Below, in pieces: positions 25,525 through 34,639 of a stretch of DNA of 64,000 nucleotides (position 1 is its first letter; each line of letters starts with the position of its first letter). The stretch is taken from positions 20,424 through 84,423 of the forward strand of contig DEJW01000005.1 of NCBI GenBank assembly GCA_002353585.1, in the 5' to 3' direction. The stretch comes from Prevotellaceae bacterium UBA2738. GTDB taxonomy: Bacteria > Bacteroidota > Bacteroidia > Bacteroidales > Bacteroidaceae. The notes beneath the pieces are model-generated. The model saw only the letters and a list, made by a program, of their open reading frames with translations. It ran no database searches and was not told the DNA's origin. The translations under genes and the position numbers were made by a program.

Positions 25525-25991
25525 ATAGTTGAAAATTAAGAATGCCCCGATTTTTGGTTAAAAACGGGGTGTGGAATGCTCCAGATTTGATTTTGAAACG
25601 GAGGTTTTTCAGTGAGCAGAGTGTCACGAAAAGGGGCATTTTGCTTACGTTTTGATATTTGGGTGGATTCAACACTCAAATTTTAAAGACAACCAGGACA
25701 ACAAGGGACAATTATATTTTGGTATTTTGGCAAACCTGCCAAAATGATTTTAAAACAGTTTAGCGAGTTTGCTAAACTGACCTATATATAAGGTTGTTTT
25801 ATGTTGTCCGTGTTGTCGTTAATATTCAATCTTTGTCTTAGAACTTAATAGTGAGCCGATGATTATTTCAAATAAATTAAGCGTTTGTTAAGATTTTTAA
25901 TAAGGTAAAAGTTAGGCTAAGTGAGGATTTTTTTGTACCTTTAAATAAGGTTAGAATGCACTCGGCAAAGCGTAAATAAATACTAATTTAT

Positions 25992-26022
25992 TTTGCTATT
26001 TGCTCTCGTTTTTGTACCTTTG
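25992..26022 (+). promoter_or_regulatory. Promoter of the GH25 lysozyme gene
   Basis: TTTG (25992-25995), 19 bases, TACCTTTG (26015-26022); ATG 24 bases further on at 26046. Confidence 0.8.
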
Positions 26023-26045
26023 CATAAATAAATTCAGAAAAGACT

Positions 26046-26774
26046 ATGCGATATATACTTAACTGTTTGGCAGTCAGCCTACTAACTACGATATTTACTC
26101 TTAATACGTTTGCTCGCGATGATATGGATGATGTATGTGTGGCATGTGAGGACACTTGTTCGCATGTGCACGGCATAGACATTTCTCACTATCAGGGAGA
26201 GGTGTTCTGGGAGCATGTGGGCGACACGAAGATGGCTTACTGCTACATCAAGGCTACGGAGGGTGGCGACAAGATAGACTCAAGATATGAGAACAACCTG
26301 AAGATAGGTCACAGCTATGGCATAAAGGTGGGCTCATACCACTTCTACCGTCCGAAGACGGAGCAGGAGCTGCAGCTGAACAACTTCATGGTGCAGTGCA
26401 AACCAAGCGAGCAGGACCTGATTCCGATGATTGACATAGAGACCACGAACGGTCTGCCTACAGAGGAGTTCTGCGACTCGCTGTTTAAGTTCCTCGATAT
26501 GGTGGAGCGTGCCTACAAGCAGAGACCTCTGCTATATACTGGTGCAAACTTCTACAACAAGCATCTGGCTGAGAAGGTGGACAGATACCTGGTGATGATT
26601 GCCCAATATACCCCTGAGGAGCCCAAGCTGGTGGACGAGAGGGATATCACCCTGTGGCAATATACTGGCAAGGGAAGCCTGAACGGTGTGAGGGGTCATG
26701 TGGACAAATCACGTTTCATGGGCAACCACACGCTGAGAGAACTGAAGTTTAAACACCGAAAGGGGGAGAATTAA
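26046..26774 (+). CDS. Glycoside hydrolase family 25 lysozyme, exported
   Basis: 242 residues with an N-terminal hydrophobic signal (MRYILNCLAVSLLTTIFTLNTFA). The GH25 (Chalaropsis-type muramidase) fold is clear: GIDISHYQGEVFW near 43-55 with the catalytic Asp, CYIKATEGGDKIDSRYENN near 73-91, GSYHFYRPKTEQELQ, the second acid in MIDIETTNG near 128-136, and LWQYTGKGSLNGVRGHVD at the end. It cuts the N-acetylmuramyl bond of peptidoglycan; a role in cell-wall remodelling or in attack on other bacteria is possible. It has its own promoter and is followed by a palindromic repeat cluster. Confidence 0.92.
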   Translation: MRYILNCLAVSLLTTIFTLNTFARDDMDDVCVACEDTCSHVHGIDISHYQGEVFWEHVGDTKMAYCYIKATEGGDKIDSRYENNLKIGHSYGIKVGSYHFYRPKTEQELQLNNFMVQCKPSEQDLIPMIDIETTNGLPTEEFCDSLFKFLDMVERAYKQRPLLYTGANFYNKHLAEKVDRYLVMIAQYTPEEPKLVDERDITLWQYTGKGSLNGVRGHVDKSRFMGNHTLRELKFKHRKGEN

Positions 26775-26778
26775 CAAT

Positions 26779-26846
26779 AACGATACGCTTCGCTACGATA
26801 CGTGGCTTTGCCACTACGATACGGAGCCTTTGGCTCCTACGATAAC
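26779..26846. repeat. TACGATACG hairpin cluster
   Basis: The word CGATACG/CTACGATA alternates with small hairpins: CGCTTCG, GTGGCTTTGCCAC (26802-26814) and GGAGCCTTTGGCTCC (26823-26837). Another short hairpin, GCGCGAAGCGC, follows near 26864-26874. The same family, in the opposite orientation, is inside ftsY at 61032-61100. Confidence 0.85.
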
Positions 26847-26902
26847 CCTAAACCCTAGAACCAGCGCGAAGCGCATTTTGAACTATTGAACAAAGAACAG
26901 AT

Positions 26903-27997
26903 ATGCTTATAAGGTGTCCTGAATGTAATAATGAGGTGAGCGACAAGGCTGAGATTTGTCCTCACTGCGGAATAAAGATAGCTGGTAATCCAGAGGTAAC
27001 GGGAACTGGAACTGGAACGGAAACCGTAAGAAAGCCTACCCCAAACCAGCCGAAAAGGATTGGTGAACAGGGAAAAGGCAAGTCGAAGGCTGTATGGGTG
27101 GTGTCACTCATCATAGCCTTGGCGGTGTTTGGCGTGGGCTTCTACTTCTATCAATCGGCTCAGCAGGATAAGGAGCAGGAGGCATTTGAGTATGCCCTGC
27201 ACAGCAACGACCTGATGGTGATGCAAAACTACCTGAGCAAATATCAGGATGCACCAAGAGAGCATCGTGACTCTATCAATGCCGTGATAGACATGATGAA
27301 GTATGAGGACCTGGAATGGAATAATGCCGTGAACAGCGGTTCGAAGAACGAACTGCTGAAGTATATAGAGGAGAATCAGGATTCGCCCCACATAACAGAG
27401 GCTAAGAACAAGATTGACTCCATAGACTACAACCACGCTATGCGCGAGTATAAGAGCAGCAAGAACGTGCTGGCTCTGCAGAAATACCTGACGGAACACC
27501 CTAACGGAAGATACTCATCACAGGTGCAGGACATAATGGATGAGCTGAAAAGCGTGGAGGTGACACCTGAGGAGATGGATATGGCGAAGGGCGTTTGCAG
27601 AAAATTCCTTCAGGCTATAAACTCACGAAACGAGACGAAACTGCTCAGCACGGTGACTGAGATACTCGACTCTTTCCTCAACCGTACTGGAGCAACAAAC
27701 CAGGATGTGGTGACCTTCATGAACAAGCTGTATAAGGATGACATCACCAACATGAACTGGTATATGATGGATGACTTCAAGGCTGAGAAGGTGGATAATG
27801 TTAACGGGAACGGGAACGTTAACGGGAACTATAACGGGAACAAAAACATCAGGGTGCAGTTTGGTGCTGAGCAACGCATGGAGCGCACTAATCCTAACAA
27901 GGAGAAGATAGCCAAATACATCATCGTTGCCGATGTTACCCCCGAGGGACTGATAACCCGATTTAACATGAAGAAAGTGGCAATAGCCAAGGACTAA
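26903..27997 (+). CDS. Zinc-ribbon, single-pass membrane protein
   Basis: 364 residues. The N-terminus is a two-CxxC zinc ribbon (CPECNNEVSDKAEICPHCG, residues 5-23). A Thr/Gly/Pro-rich linker (TGTGTGTETV) leads to one membrane segment near 68-86 (VWVVSLIIALAVFGVGFYF). The outer part has repeated helical pairs (LMVMQNYLSKYQDAPREHRD, ELLKYIEENQDSPHITEA, VLALQKYLTEHPNGRYSSQ), then a C-terminal region near 225-364 that contains a G-N repeat (NGNGNVNGNYNGN near 301-313) encoded by AACGGGAAC DNA words. Function unknown. The DNA words spreading into coding sequence are notable (see findings). recJ follows 39 bases later. Confidence 0.75.
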   Translation: MLIRCPECNNEVSDKAEICPHCGIKIAGNPEVTGTGTGTETVRKPTPNQPKRIGEQGKGKSKAVWVVSLIIALAVFGVGFYFYQSAQQDKEQEAFEYALHSNDLMVMQNYLSKYQDAPREHRDSINAVIDMMKYEDLEWNNAVNSGSKNELLKYIEENQDSPHITEAKNKIDSIDYNHAMREYKSSKNVLALQKYLTEHPNGRYSSQVQDIMDELKSVEVTPEEMDMAKGVCRKFLQAINSRNETKLLSTVTEILDSFLNRTGATNQDVVTFMNKLYKDDITNMNWYMMDDFKAEKVDNVNGNGNVNGNYNGNKNIRVQFGAEQRMERTNPNKEKIAKYIIVADVTPEGLITRFNMKKVAIAKD

Positions 27998-28036
27998 AAC
28001 GGGAACTGGTAAAAAACGAGACAAGAAAAATACGTG

Positions 28037-29755
28037 ATGAACTTTAAGTGGAACATAGAAGAGCAGACTGAGCTGCAGAAGAAGCAGGCGATGGAGTTGA
28101 GCGAAAAGCTCAACATCTCACCTATTCTGACGGCTCAGCTGGTAAAGCACGGAATCTCTACGGAGTCCGCTGCCAAGCGCTTCTTCCGTCCACAGCTGCA
28201 GGACCTCATCAACCCCTTCCTGATGAAGGATATGGACCTTGCCGTTGACAGACTCAACGACGCCATAGGTCATAAGGAACGCATACTGGTGTATGGCGAC
28301 TACGACGTTGACGGATGTACGGCCGTGGCGCTGGTGTATAAGTTTCTGCAACAGTTCTACAGCAACATCGACTACTACATCCCTGACCGTTATGACGAGG
28401 GTTACGGAGTGAGCAAGAAGGGCATAGACTTTGCCAAAGAGCAAGGGGTGAGCCTCATTATTATATTAGACTGTGGCATCAAGGCTCACGAGGCTATTGC
28501 CTACGCCAAGAGCATAGGAATAGACTTCATAGTGTGCGACCACCATGTGCCAGACGAGACCCTGCCTGATGCTTACGCCATACTCAACCCAAAGCGTACG
28601 GACGACACATACCCCTTCAAGCACCTGTGCGGATGTGGTGTGGGATTCAAGTTCATGCAGGCTTTTGCCAAGAACAATGGCATACCATTCTCTAAGCTCA
28701 TCTCGCTGCTCGACCTCTGCGCCATAAGCATAGCAGCCGACCTGGTGGAGGTGACTGACGAAAACAGAATATTAGCCTATCACGGACTGAAGATGCTGAA
28801 CCAGACACCATCAGTGGGCGTGAAGGCGATAATAGACACCTGCGGACTGAGCGAGCGAGAGATAACGATGACCGACATCATGTTTAAGATAGGTCCGCGA
28901 ATCAATGCCTCTGGCCGCATGGAGAACGGCAAACTGTCTGTTGACCTGCTGATACAGAAGGATTACTCTACGGCTATGGCTATGGCAAAGCACATAGACG
29001 AATATAACGACCTGCGCCGAGAGGTGGACAAGCAGATGACTGAAGAGGCTAACCAGATTGTAGAGAAACTGGACAAGCAGCAGCATCCGCAGTGTATCGT
29101 ATTATGTGACGAAAACTGGACCAAAGGCGTGATAGGCATTGTGGCATCAAGGCTCACGGAAATGTATTTCAGACCAACCATAGTGCTGACTCGCGACGGA
29201 CAGTTTGCTACGGGCTCAGCGCGCTCAGTGTCAGGCTTTGACGTATATGCCGCCATAAAGAGTTGCAGAGACCTGCTCATCAACTTCGGAGGACACACCT
29301 ATGCCTGCGGAATGACGATAAAGTGGGAAGATGTGGATAAGTTCAAACAGCGTTTCCAGCAGTATGTAAAGGAGCATATCAAGGAACAGCATACGGAGCC
29401 GACCATAAACGTAGATGCCATAATAGACTTCAGCAGCATCAACAAGCGACTGTATCACGACCTGAAACGCTTCTCGCCATTCGGTCCTGGCAACACCAAA
29501 CCTGTGTTTGCCACCAAGGGTGTGTATGACTTCGGCACATCAAAGGTGGTGGGAAGAAAGCAGGAGCATATAAAACTGGAACTGGTAGATTCCAAATCGC
29601 CTACCGTAATAAACGGCATAGCCTTCGGACAAGCCCAGTCAGTCAGATACATCAAGTCAAGACGTTCGTTTGACATAGCCTATACCATAGAAGAAAATGT
29701 ATATAAGCGAGGCAATGTGCAACTGCAAATAGAAGATATACACTTCAGTGAGTAA
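28037..29755 (+). CDS. recJ: Single-strand-specific 5'-3' exonuclease RecJ
   Basis: 572 residues from the ATG at 28037; a GTG directly before it (28034) would add one. RecJ trims 5' single strands in recombination and mismatch repair. DHH-family motifs: VYGDYDVDGCTAVALVYKFL near 77-96, IILDCGI near 145, FIVCDHHVPDETLPDAYAILNPKR near 163-186, CGCGVGFKF, and the C-terminal DHHA1 part with SGRMENGKLSVDLL and FGGHTYACGMTI. An OB-fold-like region follows (RFSPFGPGNTKPVF). recQ begins 8 bases before its end, so both repair genes are translationally coupled. Confidence 0.95.
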   Translation: MNFKWNIEEQTELQKKQAMELSEKLNISPILTAQLVKHGISTESAAKRFFRPQLQDLINPFLMKDMDLAVDRLNDAIGHKERILVYGDYDVDGCTAVALVYKFLQQFYSNIDYYIPDRYDEGYGVSKKGIDFAKEQGVSLIIILDCGIKAHEAIAYAKSIGIDFIVCDHHVPDETLPDAYAILNPKRTDDTYPFKHLCGCGVGFKFMQAFAKNNGIPFSKLISLLDLCAISIAADLVEVTDENRILAYHGLKMLNQTPSVGVKAIIDTCGLSEREITMTDIMFKIGPRINASGRMENGKLSVDLLIQKDYSTAMAMAKHIDEYNDLRREVDKQMTEEANQIVEKLDKQQHPQCIVLCDENWTKGVIGIVASRLTEMYFRPTIVLTRDGQFATGSARSVSGFDVYAAIKSCRDLLINFGGHTYACGMTIKWEDVDKFKQRFQQYVKEHIKEQHTEPTINVDAIIDFSSINKRLYHDLKRFSPFGPGNTKPVFATKGVYDFGTSKVVGRKQEHIKLELVDSKSPTVINGIAFGQAQSVRYIKSRRSFDIAYTIEENVYKRGNVQLQIEDIHFSE

Positions 29756-31679
29756 GCCTGACAACCTTTACATAGAAACACTACAACGGTATTTCGGATA
29801 TGACTCATTCCGAAGTATTCAGCTTGACATCATTAAGAGTATTTCAGAAGGCAGCGACACACTGGGACTGATGCCTACAGGCGGAGGAAAGAGTATAACA
29901 TTCCAGGTGCCAGCCCTCATGATGGACGGGGTGTGTATAGTTATCACCCCACTCATAGCCCTGATGAAAGACCAGGTGATGCACCTGAAGCAAAGAGGCA
30001 TAAGGGCAGAGGCTATATACTCAGGACTGACTCACGACGATATACTGCGAATACTGGATAATGCCAGCTATGGTGGAGTGAAATTCCTCTATGTATCACC
30101 TGAAAGACTCTCTTCCCCACTCTTCCTTGCCAAACTTAACCATATAAATGTGTGTTTCATCACAGTGGATGAGGCACACTGTATTTCGCAGTGGGGATAT
30201 GACTTCAGACCATCATACCTGCAGATAGACAAGATAAGGGAACAGTTGCCTGAGGCACCAGTGCTTGCCCTCACAGCAACGGCAACACCACAGGTGATAG
30301 ACGACATACAGAGGAAACTCGATTTTGGCAAATACACTCAGGGCAAGACGGGAGTGTTTAAGATGAGTTTCAGGCGCGAGAACCTGTCGTATGTGGTAAG
30401 GCAGACGGAAGATAAGTATGAGGAGATGGTGCACATACTGCAATCAGTAAACGGAAGCGCCATCATATACACCAGAAACAGAAAACGCACCAAGGAACTT
30501 GCCGAAGTGCTTGAGGCTAACGGCATTACGGCTACCTTCTATCATGCAGGACTGGACTTTGCCATAAAAGACACACGACAGCAGGAGTGGCAGGAGAACA
30601 AATACAGGGTGATGGTGGCAACCAACGCATTCGGTATGGGTATAGACAAACCCGATGTGAGACTCGTGATACACTTTGACTGTCCTGACTCGCTCGAGGC
30701 TTATTTTCAGGAGGCAGGTCGTGCAGGACGAGACGGTAAGCGCTCGTATGCCGTATTGCTCTATAACAGGGATGACAGCAAGAAACTACTGAGACATGCT
30801 GACAACTCCTTCCCTCACAGAGACTATATACGAAAGGTGTATGATAACCTGGCATATTACTTCGAATTGCCTGAATACGAAGGTGAGGGAGCAAGATTTG
30901 AATTTAACGAGGAGGTGTTCTGCGTTCGCTTTCATCACTACCCAAGCACAATGGAGGCAGCTCTCTCGATACTGCAGAATGCAGGCTACATAGATTACGA
31001 CCCAGAGCCAGACTCCAATCCGAGAATCATGATAACGGTGCCTCGCAATGAACTCTATAATATAGGGGGAATGTCGAAGACGGAGGAAGAGGTTATTACA
31101 GCCCTGATGAGGTATTACGGCACACTGTTCACCAACCTCACCTTCATCAATCCTGTGCTGATAGAGAATGCCTGTAAGATAGACGAGAACAGACTGCATG
31201 TAGCACTAAAGAACCTTGCCACACACAACATAATAAGGTATGTTCCGAGAAGGAATGTTCCGATAATAACCTATCTGAGTCAGAGAATTTCGTCAGACAA
31301 ACTCATTATTTCGAAAGAGATATATGAGGAGCTGCATAAAAGAATGGTGGAGAGAGTGAAGGCTGTGATAAGATACATAGAGTGTGAAGACATCTGTCGC
31401 TCTACCCTATTGTTGGAGTATTTCGGCGAACTGGATGCAGAACCCTGCCAGCATTGTGATGTTTGTGTAGAAAACAAAAACAGTCATCATTCTGGGAATA
31501 CCCAGCCAGAGAAAAAGAATAGTCTGCTGAAACTGCTGGCAGACCATAAGGAACACCATATAGACGAACTGGTGAAGGCATATAACATTCCCAAACAGAT
31601 GTTTGATGCAGAAATAGAACATCTGCGCCAACAGGAACTCATTACCATTTCATACCCAAACATAAGGTTAAAAGACTAA
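29748..31679 (+). CDS. recQ: ATP-dependent DNA helicase RecQ
   Basis: 643 residues with a GTG start overlapping recJ by 8 bases. Superfamily 2 helicase motifs: LMPTGGGKSITFQVPAL near 38-54, TPLIALMKDQV, LYVSPERLSSPLF, VDEAHCISQWGYDFRPSYL near 137-155, ALTATATP, then AIIYTRNRKRT, ATNAFGMGIDKPDVRLVIHFDCP and QEAGRAGRDGKRSYAVLLY (motif VI arginines). The RQC zinc-binding cysteines are partly kept near the C-terminus (CEDICR ... CQHCDVCVEN, near 540-562). A shorter C-terminal region takes the place of the HRDC domain. Works with RecJ at stalled forks and in recombination. Confidence 0.94.
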   Translation: MSKPDNLYIETLQRYFGYDSFRSIQLDIIKSISEGSDTLGLMPTGGGKSITFQVPALMMDGVCIVITPLIALMKDQVMHLKQRGIRAEAIYSGLTHDDILRILDNASYGGVKFLYVSPERLSSPLFLAKLNHINVCFITVDEAHCISQWGYDFRPSYLQIDKIREQLPEAPVLALTATATPQVIDDIQRKLDFGKYTQGKTGVFKMSFRRENLSYVVRQTEDKYEEMVHILQSVNGSAIIYTRNRKRTKELAEVLEANGITATFYHAGLDFAIKDTRQQEWQENKYRVMVATNAFGMGIDKPDVRLVIHFDCPDSLEAYFQEAGRAGRDGKRSYAVLLYNRDDSKKLLRHADNSFPHRDYIRKVYDNLAYYFELPEYEGEGARFEFNEEVFCVRFHHYPSTMEAALSILQNAGYIDYDPEPDSNPRIMITVPRNELYNIGGMSKTEEEVITALMRYYGTLFTNLTFINPVLIENACKIDENRLHVALKNLATHNIIRYVPRRNVPIITYLSQRISSDKLIISKEIYEELHKRMVERVKAVIRYIECEDICRSTLLLEYFGELDAEPCQHCDVCVENKNSHHSGNTQPEKKNSLLKLLADHKEHHIDELVKAYNIPKQMFDAEIEHLRQQELITISYPNIRLKD

Positions 31680-31683
31680 AAAA

Positions 31684-31715
31684 TTTGGTTATCTGTTCAA
31701 AAAATAGTACCTTTG
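31684..31715 (+). promoter_or_regulatory. Promoter of the LysE-family gene
   Basis: TTTG (31684-31687), 20 bases, TACCTTTG (31708-31715). Only 7 bases separate the -7 box from the ATG at 31723, so the mRNA would have almost no leader unless the Met at codon 7 (31741) is used. Confidence 0.75.
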
Positions 31716-31722
31716 CAAAGAA

Positions 31723-32406
31723 ATGAACAACTTTATACCACATATGTACCTCTCATTTAACTTCCTTGACATAATAGTCAAAGGAATGATTGTGGGAATA
31801 GTATGCTCGGCACCTATGGGACCTGTGGGTGTGCTTTGTGTGCAGAGAACCCTGAACAAGGGACGCTGGTATGGATTTGTGACAGGACTGGGTGCTGCTA
31901 CCTCAGACATGATATATGCCTTGCTGACAGGTTTCGGCATGAGTTTCGTGATGGAATTTATAGATAATCCGCAATATAAATTCTACTTGCAGATATTCGG
32001 TTCGATACTGCTGTTCTGCTTCGGATTTTATTGCTATAAGTCTGACCCGCGAAAGAAGGTGCATACGGGCAAGAAGAAACAGAAGGGAACCCTGCTGCAT
32101 AACTACGTTACAGCATTCATAGTGACATTCTCCAACCCACTCATAATATTGCTGTTCCTTGCCACCTTCGCACAGTTTGCCTTTGTGGTGCCTGAGCACC
32201 CTGTGGAGATGTCTTTAGGATACCTCAGCATAATAGGCGGAGCATTGTTGTGGTGGTACGGACTGACGTGGCTGGTGGACCGCATTAGGGAATTCTTCTC
32301 GCTTAACTCCATCGTTCTCATCAATCGCATTATAGGTACCATAGTGATGGTATTCTCATTTGCCATATTCATTGGCACAACATTCAATTTATTTAGTCTT
32401 TACTAA
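31723..32406 (+). CDS. LysE/RhtB-family amino-acid exporter
   Basis: 227 residues, an integral membrane protein with about six hydrophobic segments. The family signature lies at the start of the first two helices (VCSAPMGPVGVLCVQRTLNKGRWYGFVTGLGAATSDMIYALL). A conserved ATFAQFAFV/SNPLIILLFL block follows (near 138-155). It probably exports amino acids or small cationic metabolites; the substrate is not known. The promoter sits so close that codon 1 (ATG 31723) would be nearly leaderless, and the Met at codon 7 is an alternative start. Confidence 0.85.
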   Translation: MNNFIPHMYLSFNFLDIIVKGMIVGIVCSAPMGPVGVLCVQRTLNKGRWYGFVTGLGAATSDMIYALLTGFGMSFVMEFIDNPQYKFYLQIFGSILLFCFGFYCYKSDPRKKVHTGKKKQKGTLLHNYVTAFIVTFSNPLIILLFLATFAQFAFVVPEHPVEMSLGYLSIIGGALLWWYGLTWLVDRIREFFSLNSIVLINRIIGTIVMVFSFAIFIGTTFNLFSLY

Positions 32407-32422
32407 AAAATACAACTGCAAA

Positions 32423-32968
32423 GTGATAATTTCTCAACAACTACGCAAAACCAATATAGCTGAATACGTGCTATACATGTGGCAGGTAGAGGACATAATA
32501 CGTGCCTACCAGTGTGACCTTTCGGCTATCAAACGCGAATATATCTCACGTTTTGACCTTACTGATGAACAGCGTGACGAAATGGTGGACTGGTATGGCA
32601 ACCTGATTCGTATGATACGCGAGGAGGGACTGACGGCTGGGGGACACATACAGATAAACAAGATAGTGGTGCAGCAGATGAACGAGCTTCATGCCCAACT
32701 GCTGTCGTCGCCTAAGTTTCCTTTCTATAATGCTGAATACTATAAGGTGTTGCCATTCATAGTGGAACTGAGAAACAAAGGTAGCAAAGACATAAGCGAA
32801 ATAGAGACTTGCCTCAATGCCCTGTATGGTGTGATGATGCTACGCCTGCAACACAAAGAGGTGAGCAAGTCAACCGAGAATGCCGTAAAAGAAATAACCA
32901 CTTTCCTCGGTATGCTTTCAGACTACTATAAGAAAGACAAAGAAGAAGGACTGAAATTTGAAGATTAA
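32423..32968 (+). CDS. DUF4924-type conserved hypothetical protein
   Basis: 181 residues from the GTG at 32423. The usual family start, as I recall it, reads (M/V)IISxQLxKTNIAEYxLYMWQVEDxIRA, which is exactly how this begins, so an earlier upstream start that overlaps the LysE-like gene is unlikely. The rest is helical (QLLSSPKFPFYNAEYYKVLPFIVEL, AVKEITTFLGMLSDYYKK). Function unknown. It lies between an exporter and prfC in a co-directional run and has no signal peptide, so it should be cytoplasmic. Confidence 0.8.
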   Translation: MIISQQLRKTNIAEYVLYMWQVEDIIRAYQCDLSAIKREYISRFDLTDEQRDEMVDWYGNLIRMIREEGLTAGGHIQINKIVVQQMNELHAQLLSSPKFPFYNAEYYKVLPFIVELRNKGSKDISEIETCLNALYGVMMLRLQHKEVSKSTENAVKEITTFLGMLSDYYKKDKEEGLKFED

Positions 32969-33012
32969 AGATAAACCTCTTGAACTTTTTGAACCCCTTG
33001 AACCCAACATAA

Positions 33013-34605
33013 ATGAATCCAGAAATATCAAGACGACGCACATTCGCAATCATATCACACCCTGATGCTGGTAAGACAACGCTGACGGAGAAGTTTCTGC
33101 TCTTTGGAGGACAGATACAGGTGGCTGGTGCAGTAAAATCAAACAAGATTAAGAAGACAGCAACATCTGACTGGATGGACATAGAGAAACAACGTGGTAT
33201 ATCTGTCTCTACTTCGGTTATGGAGTTTGATTACCTCCCCCCCACGCTTGAGGGTGGAGAACCATATAAGGTGAACATTCTCGATACTCCTGGTCACCAG
33301 GACTTCTGCGAAGATACCTATCGCACCCTTACAGCTGTGGATTCTGCCATAATAGTGGTGGACGGTGCAAAGGGCGTGGAGGCTCAGACCAGAAAACTGA
33401 TGGAGGTGTGCCGTATGCGCAACACCCCAGTTATCATCTTTATCAATAAGATGGATCGCGAAGGCAGAGACCCGTTTGACCTTCTCGACGAACTGGAGCA
33501 GGAGTTGCAGATAGGTGTGCGTCCGCTTTCATGGCCTATCAACCAGGGAGCACGATTCAAGGGCGTTTATAACATTTATGAGCAACAGCTCAACCTTTTC
33601 ACCCCTGACAAACAGAGAGTGACGGAAAAGGTGAGCGTAGATATTGCTTCAACAGAACTCGACAACCAGGTTGGAGAAGAGGATGCAGCAAAACTGCGTG
33701 ACGACCTGGAACTGGTGGATGGTGTATATCCCGAGTTTAATGTGGAGAGTTATCGTGCTGCTGAAGTGGCACCTGTGTTCTTCGGTAGTGCGCTGAATAA
33801 TTTTGGTGTTCAAGAGTTGCTCGACTGTTTTGTTGAGATTGCTCCATCACCTCGTCCAACAAAGGCTGAGGAACGTATGGTGGAACCAGACGAACAGAAA
33901 TTTACCGGCTTTATCTTCAAGATTACGGCAAACATAGACCCTAACCACCGTTCATGTATCGCTTTCTGTAAGGTATGCTCAGGCAAGTTCGAGCGTAACA
34001 AACCTTATCTGCACGTTGGACAGAACAAGACGCTTCGTTTCTCTTCGCCTACACAGTTTATGGCTCAGCGCAAGAGCACTATTGACGAGGCTTGGGCAGG
34101 TGATATAGTTGGTTTGCCTGATAACGGCATATTCAAAATCGGCGACACTCTGACAGAGGGCGAGTTGTTGCATTTCCGTGGTCTTCCTTCATTCTCTCCT
34201 GAGATGTTCAAATACATAGAGAATGATGACCCGATGAAGGCTAAGCAGTTCCAGAAAGGATTGGAGCAGTTGATGAATGAGGGTGTGGCACAGTTGTTTG
34301 TCAATCAGTTTAACGGTCGTAAGATTGTAGGTACGGTGGGACAACTGCAGTTTGAGGTGATACAGTATCGCCTTGAAAACGAGTATAATGCCAAGTGCCG
34401 TTGGGAACCCGTACACCTTTACAAGGCTTGCTGGATAGAGAGTGATAATGAGCAGGAACTGGATAACTTCAAGAAGAGAAAGTATCAGTATATGGCAAAG
34501 GATAAAGACGACAGAGATGTGTTCCTTGCCGATTCAGGTTATGTGCTCTCTATGGCTCAGCAGGATTTTGAACATATCAAGTTCCACTTCACAAGTGAGT
34601 TCTAA
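33013..34605 (+). CDS. prfC: Peptide chain release factor 3
   Basis: 530 residues, close to E. coli RF3. GTPase motifs: AIISHPDAGKTTLTEKF near 12-28 (G1), KQRGISVSTSVMEFDY (G2 region), ILDTPGHQDFCEDTYR near 92-107 (G3), FINKMDREGRDP near 144-155 (G4). RF3 recycles RF1 and RF2 from the ribosome after termination. Domain II and the C-terminal ALQ/GQLQFEV-type block (GTVGQLQFEVIQYRL) are present. The spacer in front contains short TTGAAC words. Confidence 0.96.
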   Translation: MNPEISRRRTFAIISHPDAGKTTLTEKFLLFGGQIQVAGAVKSNKIKKTATSDWMDIEKQRGISVSTSVMEFDYLPPTLEGGEPYKVNILDTPGHQDFCEDTYRTLTAVDSAIIVVDGAKGVEAQTRKLMEVCRMRNTPVIIFINKMDREGRDPFDLLDELEQELQIGVRPLSWPINQGARFKGVYNIYEQQLNLFTPDKQRVTEKVSVDIASTELDNQVGEEDAAKLRDDLELVDGVYPEFNVESYRAAEVAPVFFGSALNNFGVQELLDCFVEIAPSPRPTKAEERMVEPDEQKFTGFIFKITANIDPNHRSCIAFCKVCSGKFERNKPYLHVGQNKTLRFSSPTQFMAQRKSTIDEAWAGDIVGLPDNGIFKIGDTLTEGELLHFRGLPSFSPEMFKYIENDDPMKAKQFQKGLEQLMNEGVAQLFVNQFNGRKIVGTVGQLQFEVIQYRLENEYNAKCRWEPVHLYKACWIESDNEQELDNFKKRKYQYMAKDKDDRDVFLADSGYVLSMAQQDFEHIKFHFTSEF

Positions 34606-34639
34606 TAATATGATTATCGGATTCTAAAACAAGTTATTT

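Larger units (their letters stand above)
24240..25985. other. 1.75-kb region without a recognisable gene
   Basis: Open frames here are short, overlapping on both strands and without family motifs, so I call none. On the minus strand, 24228-24356 reads as a short peptide ending LPYLEVNGFQFEWDGKM...KE with its stop inside the protease terminator; this may be a gene remnant (weak). Hairpins lie at 24960-24991 (11-bp perfect stem), 25073-25101 (10 bp) and 25253-25288 (ACTTTGTCA/TGACAAAGT). A palindrome array is at 25468-25524. A CCCCG/CGGGG pair lies near 25543-25566. The composition suggests accumulated repeat elements or a decayed mobile element. Confidence 0.55.

Noticed and set aside
32360..32422. 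Upstream start for the DUF4924-type gene
   Set aside because: It would overlap the LysE-like gene by 47 bases and add residues unlike the family; the GTG at 32423 matches the usual family start.
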